12,730 nucleotides of DNA from Sulfurivirga caldicuralii. GTDB lineage: Bacteria; Pseudomonadota; Gammaproteobacteria; Thiomicrospirales; Thiomicrospiraceae. Position 1 is the stretch's first letter. Every line of letters starts with the position of its first letter. The stretch covers positions 1 through 12,730 of the forward strand of contig DQVN01000082.1 of assembly GCA_015661715.1 (NCBI GenBank), written 5' to 3'. Position numbers and translations under genes: made by a program. The notes under the pieces are model-generated. The model was not told where the DNA came from. It saw only the letters and a list, made by a program, of their open reading frames with translations, and ran no database searches. Below, in pieces: positions 1 through 6,644 of this stretch.

Positions 1-4
1 AAGT

Positions 5-81
5 TGGTCGGGACAGCAGGACTTGAACCTGCGACCCCCGCCACCCCATGACGGTGCTCTACCAGACTGAGCTATGCCCCG
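5..81 (-). tRNA. tRNA-Pro (anticodon GGG)
   Basis: Reads on the minus strand as a full 77-nt cloverleaf. The seven-pair acceptor stem is CGGGGCA with TGTCCCG, followed by discriminator A and an encoded CCA end. The D arm is AGCTC...GAGC and the T arm contains GGTTCAAGTCC. The anticodon stem CCGTC/GGCGG closes the loop ATGGGGT, giving anticodon GGG and a G at position 37, as is usual for proline tRNA. It lies 15 nt downstream of tRNA-Thr and is probably co-transcribed with it. No terminator is visible before the window edge, so more tRNAs could follow. Confidence 0.95.
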
Positions 82-96
82 AGAAGGAAAATGATA

Positions 97-172
97 TGGT
101 GCCGACGGAGGGACTTGAACCCCCAACCTACTGATTACAAGTCAGTTGCACTACCAGTTGTGCTACGTCGGC
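97..172 (-). tRNA. tRNA-Thr (anticodon UGU)
   Basis: Minus-strand cloverleaf of 76 nt. The acceptor stem GCCGACG pairs with CGTCGGC, followed by discriminator A and an encoded CCA. The anticodon stem ACTGA/TCAGT encloses loop CTTGTAA, giving UGU, which reads the threonine codon ACA. The T arm has GGTTCAAGTCC. It is the promoter-proximal member of a Thr-Pro tRNA pair. Confidence 0.95.
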
Positions 173-198
173 ATATCAGTGATGTGAGACAGAGCGGA

Positions 199-226
199 AT
201 TATACGGTTGAGCTCACCCTTGTCAA
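199..226 (-). promoter_or_regulatory. Sigma70 promoter of the tRNA-Thr/tRNA-Pro unit
   Basis: On the minus strand a perfect -35 TTGACA (226..221) and a perfect -10 TATAAT (204..199) are separated by 16 bp. Transcription should begin near 192, leaving a leader of about 20 nt before tRNA-Thr at 172. The bases after the -10 (TCCGCTC) are C-rich; a GC-rich discriminator of this sort is typical of stable-RNA promoters under stringent control. Regulation is inferred, not shown. Confidence 0.85.
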
Positions 227-240
227 GCGTTAATAGCAAA

Positions 241-260
241 AAGGCGCCCGCAGGCGCCTT
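241..260 (-). terminator. Rho-independent terminator of clpB
   Basis: On the minus strand the perfect 8-bp stem AAGGCGCC/GGCGCCTT with loop TGCG is followed by further T residues (TTTGC). It starts 21 nt after the clpB stop and lies just upstream of the tRNA promoter, insulating the two units. Confidence 0.85.
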
Positions 261-281
261 GATGTGAGTTTAATGTAGCTT

Positions 282-2855
282 TTATTTCTTGCGGAAGACA
301 ATCTCGCCATTTTCCGCATCCACGACGATGGTGTCGCCCGGGGCAAACGCCCCTTTGAGCAGGGCTTCCGCCAACGGGTTTTCCAGCATGTGCTGGATGG
401 CTCGCTTCAGCGGACGGGCACCATAGACTGGGTCGAAGCCCGCTTCGCCCAACAGATCCAGCGCTTTCTCCGACACCTCCAAGTGGAGGTCCTGCTCTTC
501 CAGACGTTTGGCCACCCGACGAATCTGAATGTTGGTGATCGCCCGAATCTGCTCTTTGCCCAATGGATGGAATACCACCGTTTCATCAATACGGTTGATG
601 AACTCTGGGCGGAAGTGCTGACCGACCACCTCCATCACCGCGGTTTTCATCGCCTCATAATCCTTGACGCCCGCCATCTCTTGAATCAGATGGCTGCCCA
701 AGTTCGAGGTCATGATAATCACCGTGTTGCGGAAATCCACGGTACGGCCATGGCTATCGGTCAGGCGGCCGTCATCCAGCACCTGCAACAGGATGTTGAA
801 CACATCCGGGTGCGCTTTCTCCACCTCATCAAACAGGATGACAGAGTAGGGCTTACGACGCACCTTTTCGGTCAAATAACCGCCTTCCTCATAACCCACA
901 TAGCCTGGGGGCGCCCCGATCAGACGCGCCACCGCGTGCTTTTCCATAAACTCCGACATATCCAGGCGGATGATCGCCTCTTCCGTGTCAAACAGCACCT
1001 CGGCCAACGCCTTGGTCAGCTCAGTCTTACCCACACCGGTGGGACCCAGGAACAGGAACGAACCATTGGGTCGATTCGGATCGGCCAGACCCGCACGGGC
1101 ACGGCGGATGGCCGCAGCCACGGCATGCACCGCCTCATCCTGGCCCACCACGCGCTTACGCAGCTCGTCTTCCAGATGCAGCAGCTTCTCGCGCTCGCCT
1201 TCGAGCATCTTGCTGACCGGAATACCCGTCCACCGGGAGACCACTTCGGCGATCTCCTCCTCCGTCACCTTGTTGCGCAGCAGGTGTGGCTGATCATCGC
1301 CTGCCGCCTCCGCCGCCTCGGCTTCCTTAATTTTCTGCTCCAGCTGCGGAATCACACCATACTGCAGCTCGGCCGCCTTATTCATATTGCCTTCGCGCAA
1401 CGCCTGCTCCAGCTCGATGCGCGCCTTATCCAACTGCGCTTTGAGCTCTTTGACCCCTTGCAGCAACGCCTTGTCGCGCTTCCAGATCTCCTCCAGCTCG
1501 GCGTACTCTTTCTCCAGTTCGGCAATCTTATCTTCCAGTTCCGCCAGACGCTTCTTCGCCGCCTCATCCGTTTCTTTCTTCAGCGCTTCCCGCTCAATTT
1601 TCAACTGAATCAGGCGACGCTCCAGCTTATCCAGCTCCTCCGGCTTGGAATCGATCTCCATGCGGATCCGCGAGGCCGCCTCGTCGATCAAGTCGATGGC
1701 TTTGTCCGGCAGCTTGCGGTCGGTGATGTAGCGATGAGACAGGGTCGCTGCCGCCACGATGGCGCTGTCGGTAATCTCCACCCCGTGGTGCACTTCATAG
1801 CGCTCCTTGAGACCGCGCAAAATAGCGATGGTATCCTCCACGCTCGGCTCATCCACCAGTACCTTCTGGAAGCGGCGCTCCAACGCAGCGTCTTTCTCAA
1901 TGTACTGGCGATACTCATCCAAGGTCGTGGCACCGATGACATGCAACTCGCCCCGGGCCAACGCCGGCTTGAGCATGTTCCCCGCATCCATGGCGCCATC
2001 GGCCTTACCGGCGCCCACCATGGTGTGGATCTCGTCAATAAACAGGATGATCTGACCTTCGGATTTCTCAATATCCTTGATCAACGCCTTGAGGCGCTCC
2101 TCAAAATCACCCCGGTATTTGGCACCAGCCAGCAACGCACCTAGATCCAGGCTCAACACCCGCTTATTGCGCAAGCCTTCGGGTACTTCACCATTGACGA
2201 TGCGCTGCGCCAACCCTTCCACAATGGCGGTCTTACCGACCCCGGGCTCACCAATCAGCACCGGGTTGTTCTTGGTACGGCGCTGCAGCACCTGAATGGT
2301 GCGGCGAATCTCATCATCCCGACCGATGACCGGGTCCAACTTGCCTTCTGCCGCGCGGGCGGTCAGGTCAATGGTATATTTCTCCAGCGCTTGCCGGGTA
2401 TCTTCTGCATTGGGATCCTGCACGGTCTCGCCTCCTCTAATCTGTTGAATCGCTTGTAAAATCTTCTCTTTACTGCCACCGGCCTCTTTGAGCAGGTCAG
2501 CGGCCGCATCCGCAATCTCCAGCAATGCCAGGAAGAAGAGCTCACTGGCGATGTAGCTGTCGCCCAGTTCCTTGGACTGCTTGTCCATCAGGTTGAGTAC
2601 CTGAGCGGCCTTGTTGGAGAGCTTCACATCCCCGGCCGCGGCGCCAGATACCTGCGGCAGTGTCTTCAGCTTTTCCGCCACCGCCTGTTTGAGCTTCTGG
2701 ATATCCACCCCTGCCAGTCGCAACATATTCTGCTGCGGCTCAATCAGGGACGCCAGAATATGCAGCGGCTCGATAAACTGATTGCTCTGCTCCACTGCTT
2801 TAGATTGTGCATCGGCCAGTGCCTGCTGCAATGTATTGGTCATTCTATCCATCAT
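282..2855 (-). CDS. clpB: ATP-dependent protein disaggregase ClpB
   Basis: ClpB is a cytoplasmic hexameric AAA+ chaperone that, with DnaK/DnaJ/GrpE, pulls polypeptides out of heat-induced aggregates. The order is complete: Clp N-domain (about 1-145), NBD1 with Walker A GEPGVGKT (202-209), pore loop KYRGDFEER and Walker B FIDE (near 274), a long Glu/Lys/Leu-rich coiled-coil M-domain (about 400-515) that separates ClpB from ClpA/ClpC, then NBD2 with Walker A GPTGVGKT (604-611), pore motif [10 protein letters not shown] and [11 protein letters not shown] near the C-terminus. An in-frame ATG six codons upstream (2873) has no ribosome site; the ATG at 2855 has AGGTGG six bases upstream and gives 857 aa, the same length as E. 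coli ClpB. It is monocistronic, with a sigma32-like promoter and its own terminator. Nothing appears broken. Confidence 0.98.
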   Translation of the reverse strand: MMDRMTNTLQQALADAQSKAVEQSNQFIEPLHILASLIEPQQNMLRLAGVDIQKLKQAVAEKLKTLPQVSGAAAGDVKLSNKAAQVLNLMDKQSKELGDSYIASELFFLALLEIADAAADLLKEAGGSKEKILQAIQQIRGGETVQDPNAEDTRQALEKYTIDLTARAAEGKLDPVIGRDDEIRRTIQVLQRRTKNNPVLIGEPGVGKTAIVEGLAQRIVNGEVPEGLRNKRVLSLDLGALLAGAKYRGDFEERLKALIKDIEKSEGQIILFIDEIHTMVGAGKADGAMDAGNMLKPALARGELHVIGATTLDEYRQYIEKDAALERRFQKVLVDEPSVEDTIAILRGLKERYEVHHGVEITDSAIVAAATLSHRYITDRKLPDKAIDLIDEAASRIRMEIDSKPEELDKLERRLIQLKIEREALKKETDEAAKKRLAELEDKIAELEKEYAELEEIWKRDKALLQGVKELKAQLDKARIELEQALREGNMNKAAELQYGVIPQLEQKIKEAEAAEAAGDDQPHLLRNKVTEEEIAEVVSRWTGIPVSKMLEGEREKLLHLEDELRKRVVGQDEAVHAVAAAIRRARAGLADPNRPNGSFLFLGPTGVGKTELTKALAEVLFDTEEAIIRLDMSEFMEKHAVARLIGAPPGYVGYEEGGYLTEKVRRKPYSVILFDEVEKAHPDVFNILLQVLDDGRLTDSHGRTVDFRNTVIIMTSNLGSHLIQEMAGVKDYEAMKTAVMEVVGQHFRPEFINRIDETVVFHPLGKEQIRAITNIQIRRVAKRLEEQDLHLEVSEKALDLLGEAGFDPVYGARPLKRAIQHMLENPLAEALLKGAFAPGDTIVVDAENGEIVFRKK

Positions 2856-2861
2856 ATTCGT

Positions 2862-2867
2862 CCACCT
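2862..2867 (-). promoter_or_regulatory. Ribosome binding site that sets the clpB start
   Basis: AGGTGG on the minus strand, six bases before the ATG at 2855. The upstream in-frame ATG (2873) is preceded by AGACAATTTT, which has no Shine-Dalgarno match, so the shorter protein is preferred. Confidence 0.75.
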
Positions 2868-2890
2868 CTCCATAAAATTGTCTGCCCATT

Positions 2891-2918
2891 TAATGGGGAC
2901 AAAGCGGACAAATACAAG
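2891..2918 (-). promoter_or_regulatory. Sigma32 (heat-shock) promoter of clpB
   Basis: On the minus strand CTTGTAT (2918..2912) and CCCCATTA (2898..2891) are separated by 13 bp, close to the sigma32 consensus CTTGAAA-N(11-16)-CCCCATNT. Transcription would begin near 2884, leaving about 30 nt before the ATG. The -10 element is part of a perfect dyad, CCCATT and AATGGG around one base (2885-2897). Heat control of clpB is established in other proteobacteria; here it is inferred from this motif. Confidence 0.75.
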
Positions 2919-2952
2919 ATGAATACCCTACGAATAGACTCATCCAGAAAGG

Positions 2953-2980
2953 CAATAGGGTGGTGAGCACGCCAATAGGG
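2953..2980. repeat. Direct repeat CAATAGGG x2, 20 bp apart, upstream of the clpB promoter
   Basis: CAATAGGG occurs at 2953-2960 and again at 2973-2980 (CCCTATTG read on the clpB strand). The 20-bp period is close to two helical turns, so both copies would face the same side of the DNA about 35-60 bp upstream of the clpB -35. This could be a paired activator site or chance. Confidence 0.4.
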
Positions 2981-3003
2981 CAAAACGGGGGGCGAAGGCA
3001 ATA

Positions 3004-3027
3004 AAAAAGGCCCTGACGGGCCTTTTT
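3004..3027 (-). terminator. Strong terminator of the dapF-hslV-UPF0114 operon
   Basis: Perfect 10-bp inverted repeat, AAAAAGGCCC and GGGCCTTTTT around a four-base loop. On the minus strand it starts three bases after the stop codon at 3031, and the T run continues with TATT. The A/T symmetry means it could also stop transcription in the other direction. Confidence 0.9.
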
Positions 3028-3030
3028 AGT

Positions 3031-3555
3031 TCACTGTTTATTATAAGCCTTGTGGGAGAGATACAGCGCCAGACCAATCAACATAATGGCCAAGGCATAA
3101 TACAGCAACTCCAATGGGCCGGAGGGTTTGAGAAAAATGGCCTGCTCAAAGAACATGACAATCAGAATCATGATAATCACTTTGGCCAGCTTGTCCTTCA
3201 GGTTATCCAGGCTATTAATGTAGAGTACCTTGCTGTGCCCCTCCTCATGGGCGGGATCGATTTTGGAAATAAACAGCTCATACAGGCCCAAGGAGAAAAT
3301 CAGCATAATGGTTCCCAGCAGAAAACCATCCACCGACCCCACCACATGGGCCACCGTCTGCGCCTTCAGATGCGCCCGTTCGGCATCGCTCAACTGGGCG
3401 TAGTGAGCCAAATGGGACAGGGTGTAATACACATCCACTGCGGTCATATAAAACACGCCAAAAGCGGTAAACAGGCTGGCAAACACGGCCACAAACACCA
3501 CTAAACGGCTTTTCCATAAAAACTGTTCCAACCAGGGTTCAATGGTCTTAAACAT
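3031..3555 (-). CDS. UPF0114 (YqhA-like) integral membrane protein
   Basis: A 174-aa inner-membrane protein with four likely transmembrane helices (about 18-40, 72-96, 121-142 and 148-167). The pattern of GFLLGTIMLIFSLGLYELF in helix 2 followed by SLDNLKDKLAKVI before helix 3 resembles the UPF0114 family (E. coli YqhA, about 164 aa), whose function is unknown. The start is ATG 3555, which shares one base with the hslV stop (TAATG) and has GAGG and GGAG upstream. An in-frame extension of 15 codons inside hslV has no support. Translation is probably coupled to hslV, making it the last gene of the dapF operon. Location beside a protease subunit might hint at membrane quality control, but that is speculation. 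Family assignment is from sequence appearance only. Confidence 0.8.
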   Translation of the reverse strand: MFKTIEPWLEQFLWKSRLVVFVAVFASLFTAFGVFYMTAVDVYYTLSHLAHYAQLSDAERAHLKAQTVAHVVGSVDGFLLGTIMLIFSLGLYELFISKIDPAHEEGHSKVLYINSLDNLKDKLAKVIIMILIVMFFEQAIFLKPSGPLELLYYALAIMLIGLALYLSHKAYNKQ

Positions 3556-4088
3556 TACTCCAATTCCTCTATTGTCAATGCGTGATTGGTATAGATACAC
3601 AGGTCCGCGGCAATGCTCAGGGCCTTTTCCACCACCGCCCGGGCGGGCAGGTCGGTATGGGCCATCAGCGCCTGGGCGGCGGCATGGGCATAACTGCCGC
3701 CCGAGCCGATGGCAATAAAATCACTCTCCGGCTCGATCACATCCCCGCTGCCCGATAACAGCAGCATGGTATTCTGATCGGCCACGATCATCATCGCCTC
3801 CAGCCGTCGCAGGGCACGGTCGGTCCGCCAGTCCTTGGCCATCTCCACCGCTGCGCGCATCAGCTGTCCGCTGTAGCTTTGCAGCTTGCCTTCAAAACGC
3901 TCGAACAGGGTAAAGGCATCCGCTGTGGCGCCGGCAAATCCGGCCAGGATCTGACCATTGTATAAGCGGCGCACCTTACGCGCATTGCCCTTCATCACCA
4001 CATGCCCGAGCGTCACCTGTCCATCGCCCCCGATGACCATGCGCCCATTACGGCGCACGCATAAAATCGTGGTTCCCTTAAAACTCAT
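3555..4088 (-). CDS. hslV: ATP-dependent protease proteolytic subunit HslV (ClpQ)
   Basis: HslV forms the two-ring, proteasome-like peptidase core of HslUV in the cytoplasm. The 177-aa product has the N-terminal nucleophile as the first Thr of the Thr6-Thr7 pair ([10 protein letters not shown]), then [23 protein letters not shown] with the catalytic-site Lys near 38, [34 protein letters not shown] and CIYTNH near the end. E. coli HslV exposes its Thr by simple removal of Met. Here five residues (MSFKG) precede it, so propeptide cleavage after Gly5 is expected, as in several other proteobacterial HslV proteins. The ATG overlaps the xerC stop (ATGA), with AAGGA upstream. Its partner hslU is not adjacent but starts at 6645 on the other strand. 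All expected active-site motifs are present. Confidence 0.97.
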   Translation of the reverse strand: MSFKGTTILCVRRNGRMVIGGDGQVTLGHVVMKGNARKVRRLYNGQILAGFAGATADAFTLFERFEGKLQSYSGQLMRAAVEMAKDWRTDRALRRLEAMMIVADQNTMLLLSGSGDVIEPESDFIAIGSGGSYAHAAAQALMAHTDLPARAVVEKALSIAADLCIYTNHALTIEELE

Positions 4089-4987
4089 GGCTCATCCTTT
4101 TTATGGGCCCGCGGGTGGGCCTGTTCATACACCTTCATCAAATGCTGAAAGTCCATACGGGTATAAATCTGCGTGGCATCCAAACTGGCATGCCCCAAAA
4201 GCTGCTGCACCGCACGCAGATCGCCACTGCTCTCCAAGAGATGGGTGGCGAAACTGTGGCGCAGTGTATGCGGCGTAACCGTCTGAGGCAACCCCAAACG
4301 CTTGGCATGGGTTTTGACAATCTGCTGCATACTGCGCACGCTCAAAGCGCCGCCGCGACGGTTAACAAACAGCGCATCGCTTTGGGGCGCCACCTCGCCT
4401 CTGACCGCCAACCACTGTTTCAGCGCTGCGCCCGCAAGCTGGCCCACCGCCACCCACCGGTCCTTGCCCCCCTTCCCCTGTTTGATCTCCACCCCGCCCT
4501 GCGCCAGCATCCGCTCAGCATCCGCGACCGTCAAAGCGGCCACCTCACTGATGCGCGCACCGCTACTGTAGAGCAACTCCAACAATGCCCGATTACGCCT
4601 GCCAGCCCAGTCGTCGGCAAAACCGCCCATCAGCTTCTGCGCCAGATCCACATCCAGCGCCTTAGGCAAAGGCTGAGCCCGCTTGGGCGCACGCACCATG
4701 GCCGCTGGATTGGCGTCCACCTCGCCGGTACGCAACAAAAAGCGGAAAAAAGCGCGCAAAGCGGCCAGATGGGCCGCCTGCGTTGCGGGACTGCGTCCCT
4801 GCGCCCCCAGCTCCAGCAGGTAGCGCTCAATATCGCGCCCGCTCACCCTGCGCCAATCCGCCGCCCCACCGAGAAAGCGGACAAAGGCGCGTAGCACCCG
4901 CCCATAGCTGCGCAGGGTGTGCGCCGACACATCACCCGCTTGCAAGTGGTCGAGAAAGGCGGCAACCGCATCCCGTTCAGTCGACAT
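4085..4987 (-). CDS. xerC: Tyrosine recombinase XerC
   Basis: XerC acts with XerD at the chromosomal dif site to resolve chromosome dimers. The 300-aa protein has an N-terminal SAM-like DNA-binding domain (about 5-90) and a catalytic domain with the complete hexad: Arg145 (SSGARISEV), Lys172 (GKGGKDR), His240 and Arg243 ([12 protein letters not shown]), His266 (LLGHASL) and Tyr275 (TQIYT). Assignment to XerC rather than XerD or a mobile integrase comes from its size and its position directly after dapF and DUF484, a conserved proteobacterial arrangement. The ATG at 4987 overlaps the DUF484 gene by 11 nt, and its stop overlaps the hslV ATG, so translation is probably coupled on both sides. No attachment site or cargo is visible nearby, which argues against a mobile integrase. 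Confidence 0.95.
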   Translation of the reverse strand: MSTERDAVAAFLDHLQAGDVSAHTLRSYGRVLRAFVRFLGGAADWRRVSGRDIERYLLELGAQGRSPATQAAHLAALRAFFRFLLRTGEVDANPAAMVRAPKRAQPLPKALDVDLAQKLMGGFADDWAGRRNRALLELLYSSGARISEVAALTVADAERMLAQGGVEIKQGKGGKDRWVAVGQLAGAALKQWLAVRGEVAPQSDALFVNRRGGALSVRSMQQIVKTHAKRLGLPQTVTPHTLRHSFATHLLESSGDLRAVQQLLGHASLDATQIYTRMDFQHLMKVYEQAHPRAHKKDEP

Positions 4988-5666
4988 CGCTCAACGCATC
5001 TCCAAACAAATGTGCCAACCGGGCGCTGATCAGTTCACCCAACAGGCGGAGAAAATAGGTATCCAACGCTGGAGAAAAACGCGCAGGGTCACCGCTTCCC
5101 AGCGCCAAAGCGCCCCACACCCGCTCAAACCCCAAGGGCACAACGCACACACTGGCTATGGCCGGCATCGGCTCAAACAGACCGGCCTGCCATTCAGGCT
5201 CCAGGGGGCCACAGCGGGGCTGCCCCACCTGCAAATGGGTCTGCAGCAAGCGCTTCCAACGCCCACTGATACCCAACTGTTGCAGCCCCGCCACCGGGCG
5301 GGCAGGCACCTCAAAGCTGAGCAGGCGCACCTGCTCTAAGCCAAAAATATTCTGTAAACCCGTCAGTAACGCCGCCACCGCCGCCTCCTCCGAGCGGGCC
5401 GCCATCATGGCACGGTTAAGCTGATGCATGCGGTTGAACAGCCTGCCATTGTCCCCGGCGATGGCCACCAGCCCCTCCAGCTCCGCCTCCAGTTGCGTTT
5501 TGCGCGCCCGCAACTGCATCACCTGACACTCCAGCAAAGAGATCGCCTGTCCCGTTTTAGGGTGCGGCACGCTCAAATGCTCCAACAGTTCCGGGAAGGT
5601 ATGGAAAAAGGTGGGATGATCGCGCAGATAGGCGGCCACCTGTCCGGCATCCAGCGGCTTATCCAT
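4977..5666 (-). CDS. DUF484 family protein (YigA-like, GAF-fold)
   Basis: A 229-aa cytoplasmic protein. The N-terminal signature AAYLRDHPTFFHTFPELL ... LSVPHP is typical of DUF484, followed by a predicted coiled coil (about 45-85, rich in Gln, Glu, Arg and Leu) and a C-terminal GAF-like domain containing VVPLGFERVWGALALGS. The biochemical role of the family is unknown; its gene sits between dapF and xerC in many proteobacteria, as here. ATG 5666 was chosen: GGAG lies seven bases upstream, and the codon before it is a GTG that could only give one extra residue. It overlaps dapF by 8 nt and xerC by 11 nt, so it is embedded in the operon. Confidence 0.85.
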   Translation of the reverse strand: MDKPLDAGQVAAYLRDHPTFFHTFPELLEHLSVPHPKTGQAISLLECQVMQLRARKTQLEAELEGLVAIAGDNGRLFNRMHQLNRAMMAARSEEAAVAALLTGLQNIFGLEQVRLLSFEVPARPVAGLQQLGISGRWKRLLQTHLQVGQPRCGPLEPEWQAGLFEPMPAIASVCVVPLGFERVWGALALGSGDPARFSPALDTYFLRLLGELISARLAHLFGDALSDVD

Positions 5667-6495
5667 CACACAACTCCGCTGTATAGACCCAGGTGGCCGG
5701 CCCGCTCATCCAGACCGGCTCGTCCGGCGCCCCTGACCAGGCAATACGCAGCGCCCCACCTGGCAGGGTGATTTCCACCACCTCATCCACCAGTCCCCAG
5801 CGCCGCAAAATCACCATCGCCGCCACCGCGCCAGTGCCGCAGGCCAGGGTCTCCCCCGCCCCCCGCTCATACACCCGCAACTTCACCTGCTGGCGGTTCA
5901 CCACTTCGGCAAAGCCCACATTGACCCGTTCGGGAAACAGCGGATGGCTTTCCAACGCTGGCCCCAGGGTCTCCACCGGCGCCTCATCCACAGAAGCAAC
6001 CCGCACCAGCACATGGGGATTGCCCACCGACACAGCGCCCACCTCCACGGATTGCCCCGCCACTTCAATGCGGTAGCGGGCCTGCTCCGTGGGCATCGTC
6101 ATGGGCAAGGATGACGGACTAAAGCGAGGCGTGCCCATATCGACCCGCACCCAACCATTGTCTTCCACATACAGCACCATCCGCCCGCTGGCTGTCTCCA
6201 CGGGAATCTGGCGCTGATCCGTCAACCCGCTGTCATAGACAAACCGGGCAAAACAGCGCGCCCCATTGCCACAGTTACCCACCTCCGACCCATCGGCATT
6301 GAAGATGCGGTAACGAAACAGCACATCCGCCCGCGTGGGCCGCTCCACCAGCAGCAACTGATCAAAGCCAACGCCCAAGTGGCGATCCGCCAGAGCACGC
6401 ACCCGTTCCGCCGAGGGCGCAAACCGCTGCGATATGGCATCCACCACCATGAAATCATTGCCCAAACCATGCATTTTGGCGAATTTCAGCCCCAC
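5659..6495 (-). CDS. dapF: Diaminopimelate epimerase DapF
   Basis: Interconverts LL- and meso-diaminopimelate, supplying the lysine pathway and peptidoglycan, by a cofactor-independent two-cysteine mechanism. Both cysteines are present: Cys75 in NADGSEVGNCGNGARC and Cys219 in ERGAGETLACGTGA (numbered from the GTG start), close to Cys73 and Cys217 of E. coli DapF. Other family landmarks are KMHGLGNDFMVVDA, ADRHLGVGFDQLL and GNPH. The start is most likely GTG 6495 (278 aa), which has AGGAG seven bases upstream. An ATG six codons earlier (6513) has no ribosome site and would place that AGGAG inside the coding region. It is the first gene of the leftward operon and overlaps DUF484 by 8 nt. Confidence 0.96.
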   Translation of the reverse strand: MGLKFAKMHGLGNDFMVVDAISQRFAPSAERVRALADRHLGVGFDQLLLVERPTRADVLFRYRIFNADGSEVGNCGNGARCFARFVYDSGLTDQRQIPVETASGRMVLYVEDNGWVRVDMGTPRFSPSSLPMTMPTEQARYRIEVAGQSVEVGAVSVGNPHVLVRVASVDEAPVETLGPALESHPLFPERVNVGFAEVVNRQQVKLRVYERGAGETLACGTGAVAAMVILRRWGLVDEVVEITLPGGALRIAWSGAPDEPVWMSGPATWVYTAELCDG

Positions 6496-6502
6496 AAGCT
6501 CT

Positions 6503-6507
6503 CTCCT
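6503..6507 (-). promoter_or_regulatory. Ribosome binding site favouring the GTG start of dapF
   Basis: AGGAG on the minus strand, seven bases before GTG 6495. The alternative ATG at 6513 is preceded by CGCTGAAAA and lacks a Shine-Dalgarno site. The resulting N-terminus, VGLKFAKMHGLGNDF, aligns with the family start. Confidence 0.65.
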
Positions 6508-6586
6508 GTGCATTTTTCAGCGTTTTCCGGCCTTATTCTCGCCGCAAAAATCGGCCGATAAAAAATTCGGGGGACCCCCTTTCCGC

Positions 6587-6620
6587 CCGCTGATTATAGC
6601 CTGACCGCTATAATAAGCGG
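6587..6620. promoter_or_regulatory. Divergent promoter palindrome for dapF (left) and hslU (right)
   Basis: A 34-bp dyad has arms CCGCTGATTATAGC and GCTATAATAAGCGG around CTGACC, with one mismatched pair (6592/6615). Each arm carries a perfect TATAAT: 6609-6614 on the plus strand facing hslU, and 6598..6593 on the minus strand facing dapF. The hexamers 17 bp upstream of each (CCCGCT and TCCGCT) do not match TTGACA, so an activator or symmetry-aided RNA polymerase binding may be needed. The predicted plus start, near 6621, leaves a 24-nt leader that includes the hslU ribosome site. The predicted minus start, near 6586, leaves a dapF leader of about 90 nt. Promoter use is inferred from sequence. 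Confidence 0.6.
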
Positions 6621-6644
6621 ATTCAACCGAATTGAGGAGAGGCC

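Noticed and set aside
1..172. tRNA pair as an integration site for a genomic island
   Set aside because: Both tRNAs are complete, and no repeated tRNA 3' end or integrase gene was found in the window.
390..2144. A 584-codon open frame on the plus strand opposite clpB
   Set aside because: It lies wholly antisense to a complete, strongly conserved clpB. Its His/Gln/Leu/Arg-rich composition is what the mirror of a GC-rich Glu/Lys/Ala-rich gene gives, and no protein motif is visible.
3004..3027. Terminator hairpin read as a repeat element or CRISPR-like unit
   Set aside because: It occurs once, sits three bases after a stop codon and has the stem plus T-run form of an ordinary terminator.
4085..4987. 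Tyrosine recombinase as the integrase of a mobile element
   Set aside because: It is embedded by overlaps in a dapF-DUF484-xerC-hslV operon and has the size of XerC; no attachment sites, cargo or composition change surround it.
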